In this document: one piece after another, positions 1 through 6,216 of the stretch
Layout: every line of letters starts with the position of its first letter
How positions within the stretch are numbered: position 1 is the stretch's first letter
Notes under the pieces: model-generated
What the model was told of the DNA's origin: nothing
What the model saw: the letters and a program-made list of their open reading frames with translations, nothing else
Database searches by the model: none
Made by a program: the position numbers and the translations under genes
Assembly: GCA_937885345.1 (NCBI GenBank)
Contig: CAKZZH010000084.1
Span: 1 to 10,823 of the forward strand
Reading direction: 5' to 3'
Source: an uncultured Lachnospiraceae bacterium
Lineage (GTDB): Bacteria; Bacillota; Clostridia; Lachnospirales; Lachnospiraceae
Length of the DNA stretch: 10,823 bases

Positions 1-1
1 C

Positions 2-85
2 GCTTTCCAGCAGATTATTCTCGACATTCAGGGAGATATCAACGAACTCCAGAACTCGGAGTATGTACAAGGCAGTTTTATTTAA
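2..85 (+). CDS. C-terminal end of an unidentified protein (partial)
   Basis: An open frame runs from the left edge of the window to a TAA at 83-85, giving 27 residues that end in EYVQGSFI. The stop lies five bases before a long hairpin terminator, as expected for the 3' end of a real gene. The visible tail is rich in Q, I, D and E and looks helical; it contains no motif I recognise, so no function can be given. The start and most of the gene lie outside the window. It converges on the exonuclease-like gene on the opposite strand. That this is the end of a gene is inferred from the frame and the terminator only. Confidence 0.55.
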   Translation, partial: AFQQIILDIQGDINELQNSEYVQGSFI

Positions 86-89
86 TATC

Positions 90-124
90 AATAACGGCGC
101 AGGTTTATGACCTGCGCCGTTATT
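90..124. terminator. Bidirectional hairpin terminator between convergent genes
   Basis: A perfect 15-bp stem (AATAACGGCGCAGGT paired with ACCTGCGCCGTTATT) closes a 5-nt loop. The GC-rich core is followed by T-rich sequence in both directions: GTTATTTTATG to the right, and GTTATTGATATT then more A/T to the left. It sits between the stop of the partial rightward gene (85) and the stop of the leftward exonuclease-like gene (125), so it can serve both. Confidence 0.85.
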
Positions 125-1192
125 TTATGCGTTCTGATGGCGGATTATGTTTTCTGCGTATTTGGTGATGAGATCCGTATTGCCCGTAAAGGCGTCGCTT
201 ATTTCAAAGTATGTTACCGGATCGTTGTAATTGAAACTGAAGAACGGAGCACAAAGCTTGTCGTATTGCGGGATGTAGGTGCCTTCTTTGCGCATATAGC
301 AGTTGGAAGGTTTGGCGCGGAAACGGTGCCCCTTATCCACAAATGATGCGACGCTTTTGTGAACGGCTCTGTCCTCGGCGGGCAGATAGTAGTAATTCTT
401 GTGATCGTTGAAGAAAAATCTGAGTTCGCCCGTAAACATCTTTGAAGAGGTCTTAAGCGTCTTATTGTACACCGTGTAATAGAAGCGTTCATCACCGAGC
501 GAGGCTTTAACCGGAATCGGATATTCCAGATCGTATGTGATAACATAATCATTATCGATAACCTCTGCACTTTTGTAGATGTAATTCCTGTCGGTAATCT
601 GGCAATAATTAAGAACCGGAAGGAGCCTGCTAAGGCCGATCACATCGTCATGGTTATGAAGGAGCAGAAGTCTTTTACCTTCGGCATCCGGATTCTTAAG
701 AAAGTTCTCGTAGACCTTGATAAGCTTACCGCCGTCCATCTCGTCATCCCTGCCGATCCCCATAAAAGCTTCGATCGATTTCTGCTTCATATTGACTGTT
801 TTAAAAAGCTTCTTAAGAGGCGATAGATACTTGTAAATATCTATACTTGCAGCTGTGCTGAGATCACAGGATATACCGAGAATGGCCGAACGCTTGATGA
901 TGTACGGAATATCAAATCCGTTGCCGTTGTAGTGAACGATCGCTTTGAATTCCTTCATAAAAGACAGGAATTTAATGATCGTAAGCTTCTCATCAGCTGC
1001 TTCGTCCACAAACCATTGTTTGAGATATGCCTTGCCGTCACGGATATAAGCGCAGCCTATCATATACAGCATAGTGCTTGCGGGGGAGAAGCCTGTTGTC
1101 TCGATATCGAACACGAGCACGTCTTCGGGTGCGTATTTATCAAGAATGTATTCGGTTTTAAATAATTCGATCTCTTCGGTTACTTCGTACAT
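125..1192 (-). CDS. YprB-type RNase H-like / DEDD 3'-5' exonuclease domain protein
   Basis: This 355-residue, probably cytosolic protein has the acidic motifs of the DnaQ/RNase H-like exonuclease fold (YprB, RNase_H_2 type). D29 and E31 lie in VFDIETTGF (ExoI), D94 in YNGNGFDIPYI (ExoII), and D183 in LHNHDDVIGL (ExoIII). These would bind two metal ions and hydrolyse a nucleic acid 3' end; the family's natural substrate is poorly defined. The C-terminal part, about 200-355, has no catalytic motif I recognise. In the third motif the place four residues before the last Asp is H179, where DEDDy enzymes have Tyr. The start is supported by AAGGAGG (complement of 1198-1204), 5 nt before the ATG. It lies 38 bp downstream of the esterase-like lipoprotein gene on the same strand, so co-transcription is likely, though a functional link is not obvious. 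The fold call is firm; the substrate is unknown. Confidence 0.85.
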   Translation of the reverse strand: MYEVTEEIELFKTEYILDKYAPEDVLVFDIETTGFSPASTMLYMIGCAYIRDGKAYLKQWFVDEAADEKLTIIKFLSFMKEFKAIVHYNGNGFDIPYIIKRSAILGISCDLSTAASIDIYKYLSPLKKLFKTVNMKQKSIEAFMGIGRDDEMDGGKLIKVYENFLKNPDAEGKRLLLLHNHDDVIGLSRLLPVLNYCQITDRNYIYKSAEVIDNDYVITYDLEYPIPVKASLGDERFYYTVYNKTLKTSSKMFTGELRFFFNDHKNYYYLPAEDRAVHKSVASFVDKGHRFRAKPSNCYMRKEGTYIPQYDKLCAPFFSFNYNDPVTYFEISDAFTGNTDLITKYAENIIRHQNA

Positions 1193-1230
1193 TTGCTCCT
1201 CCTTATGAGTATTTTATCGGCGTAAAATAT

Positions 1231-2541
1231 TTATTTGTTAATACACATACCGATCATCGAGAAGGTTGTGCCGCTAACGCCTTCGGCCGGAACGATTTCA
1301 ATCTTGTGCGTAGCGGATTCTTTATCGGAAAGAAACTCGAGATAACTGGCGTTATTGCCCCAGGTTGTGGCATTTGCACTGTCCATTGTGCCTTTAAGCT
1401 CGCCGTCTACGTATACGGAATAATCGGCATATTTCTCGTCGTTGCTCTTCATTTGGTAGTAGATTATACCGAAGCTCTTGCACTCAAGTGTAAAAGACAT
1501 CGTGCCGGCCGATTCGGTCTTCCACATTGTGTTCTCTCCCTTCATAAAACCGGGGCCCGTAACGGATTCAAAGCCTTCACAGGTAAAATCACTTACAGCG
1601 TTTTCAAGTTCGCTTGAATAGAGAAGATCTGCACCTACATATTTGGCGGCTGTTACGGAAGCTGTGGGTATAGTGTATGAATCGTCGCTTTCATAAATGT
1701 TTTCAAGTGCTTGTCTGTAATAGGTTGTAAGAAGATTAGCAATTACGCTGTGACCGGTGCTTAAGGGGTGAACGCCGTCGCTGTCGCCGACCTGGTCCCA
1801 CTCGAGCAATTTATAACCAAGGAGAGCGGAGTAGGTAATTATAGGAACGGAATATTTGAAAGCAACGGGTGCGTGGATATCCGCAAAACTGCTGTTTTCA
1901 GCCGCAAGAAGAAGAGCGATGACCGCGGGCTCCGATTCATAGCTTAAGGTCTGCTTAAGGATGCTGTCATAGGTTTCCTTGTTCCAGGTCTTGGTATCGT
2001 TAACTGAATATTCAACGATCACGAGGTCAGGGTTATATGAGAGCACGTCATCATTCAGTCTGTGTATACCTATGTATGAGTCGGTCGCACCGATTCCGGC
2101 ATTTACGTAATTGACCGTGATGTCGGGAAAAGTATCCTGCCACCATTTGGTCGAAAGATAAGCATAGCAGCTTGTTGCTTTGGGATTTGCGTTTGAACCG
2201 TCGGTAATGGAGCCCCCGAGGTAAGCGATCGTTATATCTTTACCTGCTGCGGCTTTCTTAAGGAGCTTGGAAATGCGGTATGAGTTGCCGAGATTAAGAA
2301 ATGCTTTATCATACATTTCCTGAGTCATTTCGATATCGCCCGTATCGGTAGCTTCGGCCATTGAAGCGATAATGCCGTCGTATTCGCCGCTTTGAGAGGC
2401 TGCTGATTCAGCGCTCGAGGCAGTGCCCGAGTCGGCGCCTGATCCATCCGATGCGCCGGTCTGAGATGCTGCGCCCTTGCATGCCGTTATAGCAAGCATA
2501 AAAGACATTATGATCGTTATAGCCAGAAATTTCTTTTTCAT
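1231..2541 (-). CDS. SGNH/GDSL-family hydrolase lipoprotein (probable carbohydrate esterase)
   Basis: A 436-residue predicted lipoprotein: a charged N-terminus and hydrophobic segment lead to the lipobox ITAC with C21, followed by a Ser/Ala/Gly-rich spacer to about residue 52. The catalytic domain (about 100-275) shows SGNH blocks: S111 in GGSIT, G151 in NAGIGATDS, N181 in VEYSVND, and D255 and H258 in DSDGVHP. A C-terminal region, about 300-436, looks beta-rich and may be a carbohydrate-binding or jelly-roll module. The likely role is removal of acetyl or other ester groups from plant polysaccharide at the cell surface; this is inferred from the fold, the export signal and the divergent GH5 gene. 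GGAGGA (complement of 2551-2556) lies 9 nt before the ATG. Lipase or peptidoglycan esterase activity is an alternative. Confidence 0.85.
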   Translation of the reverse strand: MKKKFLAITIIMSFMLAITACKGAASQTGASDGSGADSGTASSAESAASQSGEYDGIIASMAEATDTGDIEMTQEMYDKAFLNLGNSYRISKLLKKAAAGKDITIAYLGGSITDGSNANPKATSCYAYLSTKWWQDTFPDITVNYVNAGIGATDSYIGIHRLNDDVLSYNPDLVIVEYSVNDTKTWNKETYDSILKQTLSYESEPAVIALLLAAENSSFADIHAPVAFKYSVPIITYSALLGYKLLEWDQVGDSDGVHPLSTGHSVIANLLTTYYRQALENIYESDDSYTIPTASVTAAKYVGADLLYSSELENAVSDFTCEGFESVTGPGFMKGENTMWKTESAGTMSFTLECKSFGIIYYQMKSNDEKYADYSVYVDGELKGTMDSANATTWGNNASYLEFLSDKESATHKIEIVPAEGVSGTTFSMIGMCINK

Positions 2542-2654
2542 TAGTTATCATCCTCCGAATAAATCTTTTGATAAATTAAATCTGCCAACAGAAAAAATAA
2601 ACCAATTAGCTTCATATAGAATAATTTACAACATTCAGAAACTAAAAAAAAGGG

Positions 2655-2684
2655 TATATTTTCATCATATGTGATGATAATATA
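2655..2684. promoter_or_regulatory. Palindrome between divergent lipoprotein genes (candidate operator)
   Basis: Arms at 2655-2667 and 2672-2684 pair at 12 of 13 positions around the loop TATG. The core is TCATCA-TATG-TGATGA, and the single mismatch is at 2661/2678. It lies 51 bp before the GH5 start and 113 bp before the SGNH start on the other strand. No T-tract follows, so a transcription-factor operator is more likely than a terminator. AT-rich -10-like hexamers (GATAAT at 2676-2681, TAATAT at 2678-2683) overlap its right arm, which would suit repression, but no convincing -35 box goes with them. Confidence 0.5.
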
Positions 2685-2735
2685 TCTTCAGAGGGAAATG
2701 CATCGGGGATTAATGAAAGGAGCGGTTTTTCGTTA

Positions 2736-4076
2736 ATGAAAAAATCTTATTTTAGAATTATCAGAAAAGTGGCATGTTTTGGGCTTGTTGCGGTAATGAG
2801 CGCTTCTCTTATGGGATGTGTCGGCAATTCATCTTCTGTAGGTGAAAGCGCAGTTTCCGATTCATCCGTGACGGATGAGACAACGATTGGAAACGAAACT
2901 AATGAAAACGAGGAGGAAACAACAACAGAGGCTGAGTCGGAATTTACAATACCCGAGATAAGCATTGAAGCCAAGGATGTTCCGTCCAATGAAGGAACGG
3001 ACTTTGTTAAGGCACTCAAGCTTGGAGTAAGCCTCGGTAATACGTTTGATGCTTATAGTGGATGCGGTTATAAGGAGTCTGCGGATCTTTCAATGGAAAC
3101 TGTATGGCAGTCGGCTGTTACAACCAGAGAAATTATACGGTCATATCACGACGCCGGGTTTGATACAATCAGAATTCCTGTAAGCTGGCATAATCATCTT
3201 GTTGATGACGACTATACCATTTCCGAGAAATGGCTTAACAGAGTCTATGAGGTTGTCGGATGGGCTCTTGATGAAGGCATGTACGTTATAATCAATATTC
3301 ATCATGACAATGATGAGGGCTTCGGATGTTTCTATCCCGACAGTGAGCATCTTGAGCAGTCAAAGCATTATATTGAGAGGATCTGGACACAACTCTGCGA
3401 TAAATTCGGTGAATTTGACGAGCACTTGATCTTTGAGTCGATGAATGAGCCCAGACTTGTAGGACATAATAATGAGTGGTGGATCGCAGCCAATGATGAC
3501 TGTCGTGATGCGATCGTATGCATCAATGAACTGAATCAGCTCTTTGTCGATACTGTAAGAGCATCGGGCGGTAATAATGCATCGAGATTTCTTATGTGTC
3601 CCGGTTATGACGCATCGCCTGACGGAGCGCTTAATACCGGCTACGTGCTTCCTACGGACAGCGACGGACTGGAGAATCACATCCTGGTATCGGTTCACGC
3701 TTATACACCTTACAATTTCGCGCTTGAGTATCCCGGAACAACGCATTTTGACGAGACAAGCGCAAGCAGCACCAAAGATATCAACACCTTTATGAATAAC
3801 CTTTACGTTAAATTTATATCCAAGGGTGTTCCCGTTGTTATCGGTGAATTCGGTGCCAGAGGTAAAATAAAACCTACTGATGTTCCCAATACGCAGGACA
3901 GAATTAATTTTGCTGCATATTATGTTGCATATGCAAGAGCGTGCGGAATGAGTTGTATGTGGTGGGATAATAATTCCTTCTCCGGAAACGGTGAGAATTT
4001 CGGACTGTTATACAGGGTCGGCAATTATATTTTCTATCCGGAAATAATGGAGGCAATGCTTAAGTATTGTGAGTGA
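2736..4076 (+). CDS. GH5 endo-beta-glucanase lipoprotein (subfamily 4-like)
   Basis: A 446-residue protein that starts with a lipoprotein signal (lipobox LMGC, C28), then a Ser/Thr/Glu-rich linker to about residue 70 and one GH5 TIM barrel from about 90 to 440. Family landmarks are LGVSLGNTFDA (96-106), RIPVSW (146-151), IHHD (188-191), acid/base E238 in FESMNEPR, H321 and Y323 in VHAYTPY, nucleophile E371 in VVIGEFGA, and the substrate-stacking pair W409-W410. The SLGNTFDA and FESMNEPR segments resemble subfamily GH5_4, which holds endoglucanases, lichenases and xyloglucanases; the exact substrate cannot be read from the sequence. No carbohydrate-binding module or dockerin is present, so the enzyme probably acts as a membrane-tethered single domain. 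AAAGGAG (2716-2722) lies 13 nt before the ATG, a rather long gap. It diverges from the SGNH lipoprotein across a palindrome and has no clear terminator of its own. Confidence 0.92.
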   Translation: MKKSYFRIIRKVACFGLVAVMSASLMGCVGNSSSVGESAVSDSSVTDETTIGNETNENEEETTTEAESEFTIPEISIEAKDVPSNEGTDFVKALKLGVSLGNTFDAYSGCGYKESADLSMETVWQSAVTTREIIRSYHDAGFDTIRIPVSWHNHLVDDDYTISEKWLNRVYEVVGWALDEGMYVIINIHHDNDEGFGCFYPDSEHLEQSKHYIERIWTQLCDKFGEFDEHLIFESMNEPRLVGHNNEWWIAANDDCRDAIVCINELNQLFVDTVRASGGNNASRFLMCPGYDASPDGALNTGYVLPTDSDGLENHILVSVHAYTPYNFALEYPGTTHFDETSASSTKDINTFMNNLYVKFISKGVPVVIGEFGARGKIKPTDVPNTQDRINFAAYYVAYARACGMSCMWWDNNSFSGNGENFGLLYRVGNYIFYPEIMEAMLKYCE

Positions 4077-4107
4077 TCTGCGGTAGAAGATTACTTGAAT
4101 TTTTTGC

Positions 4108-4136
4108 TTGTAAAATATAATCGTATATGATATGAT
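4108..4136 (+). promoter_or_regulatory. Probable sigma-A promoter of rpsB-tsf
   Basis: TTGTAA at 4108-4113 and TATGAT at 4131-4136 are separated by exactly 17 bp. The predicted start near 4142-4143 would put the first leader hairpin at the very 5' end of the mRNA. A second arrangement, TTGAAT (4095-4100) and TATAAT (4116-4121), has a 15-bp spacer and is less good. Confidence 0.5.
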
Positions 4137-4140
4137 ATTT

Positions 4141-4311
4141 GCGCTGTGGTCTGATTGGGCCATAGCGCGAAACTATTATACACGGTTTGTTTTACCCGGG
4201 TGGTGCCGGAATATAAGGCTTATGCGAGAGCGTTTTATATCGGCTGACAGGGGTGAGAGCGGCTCGGCTCTTGGAAACAGATCGGATGATTAACCAACGG
4301 AGGTAAGAAAA
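4141..4311 (+). ncRNA. Structured 5' leader of rpsB mRNA (candidate S2 autoregulatory element)
   Basis: About 170 nt separate the predicted transcription start from the rpsB ATG, and the stretch is richer in GC and structure than nearby spacers. Hairpin 1 pairs GCGCTGTGG (4141-4149) with CCATAGCGC (4160-4168) through 9 bp. Hairpin 2 pairs GCCG (4205-4208) and ATATAA (4211-4216) with TTATATCGGC (4235-4244), leaving a GA bulge; it is topped by ATGC-GAGA-GCGT, a GNRA-type tetraloop. Hairpin 3 pairs GAGAGC (4255-4260) with GCTCTT (4267-4272). ACCCGGGT (4194-4201) is palindromic. No T-run follows any stem, so translational control by S2 would fit better than attenuation. The hairpins are seen directly; the function is inferred from how other ribosomal protein leaders work, and I do not match it to a named RNA family. 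Confidence 0.45.
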
Positions 4312-5079
4312 ATGAGCGTAATTTCAATGAAGCAGTTACTTGAAGCAGGTGTTCACTTTGGACATCAGACAAGAAGATGGAACCCTAAGATGGCTGAGTA
4401 CATCTACACAGAGCGTAACGGTATCCACATTATCGATCTTCAGAAGTCGGTAGGTAAGGTTGATGAGGCTTATAATGCAGTATATGATATTGCAGAGCAG
4501 GGCGGAACGATCCTTTTCGTAGGTACCAAGAAGCAGGCTCAGGACGCAGTTAAGGTTGAGGCTGAGCGTTGCGGAATGTTCTATGTTAACGAGAGATGGC
4601 TTGGTGGTATGCTTACCAACTTCAAGACGATCCAGAGCAGAATCCAGAGACTTAAGGAAATCGATCAGATGGAAGAGGACGGAACATTTGATGTTCTTCC
4701 TAAGAAGGAAGTTATCCAGCTTAAGAAGGAAAGAGAGAAGCTTGATAAGAACCTTGGCGGTATCCGTAATATGAAGAAGATACCCGATGCCATCTTCGTA
4801 GTAGATCCCAAGAAGGAAGCTATCTGTGTTCAGGAAGCACATATCCTTGATATTCCTCTTATCGGTATTGCAGACACCAACTGTGATCCCGAGGAACTTG
4901 ACTATGTAATCCCCGGCAATGATGATGCTATCAGAGCCGTTAAGCTTATCGTTGAGAAAATGGCTGATGCCGTTATCGCAGCTCGTCAGGGCGAGACAGA
5001 TGAGACTTATGAGCAGGTTGCAGCTGAGGATGCAGCTGAGGCAGAGGCTCAGGATGACGCAGCAGAGACAGAAGAGTAA
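4312..5079 (+). CDS. rpsB: 30S ribosomal protein S2
   Basis: A 255-residue S2 protein of the small ribosomal subunit, which binds at the head-platform junction of 16S rRNA and recruits S1 where present. Diagnostic segments are LLEAGVHFGHQTRRWNPKM near the N-terminus, FVGTKKQAQ (69-77), RWLGGMLTNF (95-104), and VVDPKKEAICVQEAHILDIP followed by GIADTNCDP. The last 20 or so residues form an acidic Ala/Glu tail, a variable feature in clostridial S2 proteins. CGGAGG is placed 8 nt before the ATG. Lysine codons are almost all AAG (one AAA seen), the mark of a highly expressed gene. tsf follows after 31 bp, the usual bacterial order. A structured leader upstream suggests autoregulation. Confidence 0.98.
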   Translation: MSVISMKQLLEAGVHFGHQTRRWNPKMAEYIYTERNGIHIIDLQKSVGKVDEAYNAVYDIAEQGGTILFVGTKKQAQDAVKVEAERCGMFYVNERWLGGMLTNFKTIQSRIQRLKEIDQMEEDGTFDVLPKKEVIQLKKEREKLDKNLGGIRNMKKIPDAIFVVDPKKEAICVQEAHILDIPLIGIADTNCDPEELDYVIPGNDDAIRAVKLIVEKMADAVIAARQGETDETYEQVAAEDAAEAEAQDDAAETEE

Positions 5080-5110
5080 TATTTATTTTTATTAAGGAGG
5101 ATTTAATAAA

Positions 5111-6046
5111 ATGGCAGAGATTACCGCATCTATGGTAAAAGAGTTAAGAGAAGCTACCGGCGCCGGAATGATGGATTGTAAGAAGGCTCTTACCCAGACT
5201 GAAGGCGATTTTGATAAAGCTGTTGAGTATCTTAGAGAGAACGGCCTCGCAAAGGCTGCTAAGAAGGCTAACAGAATTGCTGCAGAGGGCATTGTTGCCA
5301 TCGCTACTGAGGGTGATACCAAGGCTGCTGTTGTAGAAGTTAATTCGGAGACAGATTTCGTTGCCAAGAACGAGAAGTTCCAGGCATATGTTGCTAAGGT
5401 TGCAGCTCAGGCACTTACATCAAATGCTGACAGCATTGAGGCCTTCCTTGAGGAGAAGTGGAACGAGGATACTTCCAAGACTGTAGCTGAAGAACTTCAG
5501 GGACAGATCGCCGTAATCGGTGAGAATCTTAAGATCAGAAGATTTGAGAAGGTTGAAGCCAATGACGGTGCCGTTGTTTCTTATATCCACGCAGGTGGTA
5601 AGATCGGTGTTATCGTTAAGGCTAAGACCGCTGTTGTTAACGATGAAGTTAAGGAAGCACTTAAGAACATCGCTATGCAGGTTGCCGCTCTTAATGCAAA
5701 ATATGTTACAAGAGATGAAGTTGATCAGGAGTATATTGCTTCAGAGACTGAGATCATCAGAGCTCAGATCATGAACGATCCCAAGGAGTCACAGAAGCCT
5801 GCCAACGTTATCGATGGTATCGTTAAGGGACGTATCAGCAAGCAACTTAAGGAGATCTGCCTTGTCGATCAGGTATATGTTAAGGCTGAGGACGTAAAGC
5901 AGAGCGTTGCCGATTATTTAAAGCAGGTATCCAAGGCAGTAGGCGCAGATATTACCGTTACAAGCTTTGTACGTTATGAGACGGGCGAAGGTCTTGAGAA
6001 GAAGAATGAGGATTTTGCAGCAGAAGTTGCAGCACAGCTTCGCTAA
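5111..6046 (+). CDS. tsf: Elongation factor Ts
   Basis: EF-Ts (311 residues) is the cytosolic nucleotide exchange factor that releases GDP from EF-Tu. The N-terminal UBA-like domain (about 1-55) has the signature VKELREATGAGMMDCKKAL, and the core holds TDFVAKN (81-87), whose Asp-Phe contacts EF-Tu and disturbs its Mg site. Two core subdomains follow, and the protein ends with the typical VRYETGEGLEKKNEDFA segment. Full length and intact. AAGGAGG (5094-5100) lies 10 nt before the ATG. It is almost certainly co-transcribed with rpsB. In many Firmicutes pyrH and frr come next; here a strong terminator and then a GH94 gene follow instead. Confidence 0.98.
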   Translation: MAEITASMVKELREATGAGMMDCKKALTQTEGDFDKAVEYLRENGLAKAAKKANRIAAEGIVAIATEGDTKAAVVEVNSETDFVAKNEKFQAYVAKVAAQALTSNADSIEAFLEEKWNEDTSKTVAEELQGQIAVIGENLKIRRFEKVEANDGAVVSYIHAGGKIGVIVKAKTAVVNDEVKEALKNIAMQVAALNAKYVTRDEVDQEYIASETEIIRAQIMNDPKESQKPANVIDGIVKGRISKQLKEICLVDQVYVKAEDVKQSVADYLKQVSKAVGADITVTSFVRYETGEGLEKKNEDFAAEVAAQLR

Positions 6047-6076
6047 TTTTTGCAGTGATTTATTGTAAATTAACTG

Positions 6077-6105
6077 TTGCATTTTGACTCTGATAATATT
6101 ACAAT
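6077..6105 (+). promoter_or_regulatory. Possible promoter upstream of the tsf terminator
   Basis: TTGCAT at 6077-6082 and TACAAT at 6100-6105 are 17 bp apart, in the spacer after tsf. A transcript would start near 6112, directly at the terminator hairpin, so this is either fortuitous in AT-rich DNA or the real start of the GH94 mRNA with a 5' stem. No better promoter is evident between 6160 and the GH94 start. Confidence 0.28.
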
Positions 6106-6113
6106 ACAATTAA

Positions 6114-6159
6114 TCCGAGAGCTCATGCGGAAATACGTGAGTTCTCGGACTTTTTTTTT
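6114..6159 (+). terminator. Rho-independent terminator of rpsB-tsf
   Basis: TCCGAGAGCTCA (6114-6125) pairs with TGAGTTCTCGGA (6138-6149), 12 bp including one G-T wobble, followed by C and nine T residues (6151-6159). It lies 67 bp beyond the tsf stop. Confidence 0.92.
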
Positions 6160-6180
6160 AGGTTTTTGTTTACCTAAAAA
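6155..6180. repeat. Perfect inverted repeat overlapping the terminator T-tract
   Basis: TTTTTAGGT (6155-6163) and ACCTAAAAA (6172-6180) are perfectly complementary over 9 bp around an 8-nt T-rich loop. The left arm shares its T residues with the tail of the tsf terminator. It may be a second hairpin in read-through RNA or an operator ahead of the GH94 gene; nothing decides between these. Confidence 0.45.
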
Positions 6181-6216
6181 ACGCTTTAGAAAAAGTAAAA
6201 AAGGAGAAGAGAGACA

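Noticed and set aside
3360..3746. 128-codon minus-strand frame inside the GH5 gene
   Set aside because: It overlaps the GH5 catalytic region, whose active-site residues are all present in the sense frame.
4141..4168. Hairpin considered as a terminator for GH5
   Set aside because: No T-run follows (GAAACTATTATAC), and it lies just after a promoter, so a 5' leader stem fits better.
4108..4311. Riboswitch or T-box in front of rpsB
   Set aside because: I see no T-box AGGGTGG-type sequence, no specifier loop and no terminator/antiterminator pair; a ribosomal protein leader is the simpler reading.
4336..4842. 168-codon open frame on the minus strand inside rpsB
   Set aside because: It is fully antisense to a certain S2 gene, has no recognisable domain, and follows from the strong codon bias of rpsB.
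5016..5076. GCAGCTGAGG-like repeats at the end of rpsB considered as a mobile or tandem repeat
   Set aside because: They encode the acidic Ala/Glu tail common in variable S2 C-termini and stay in frame to the stop.
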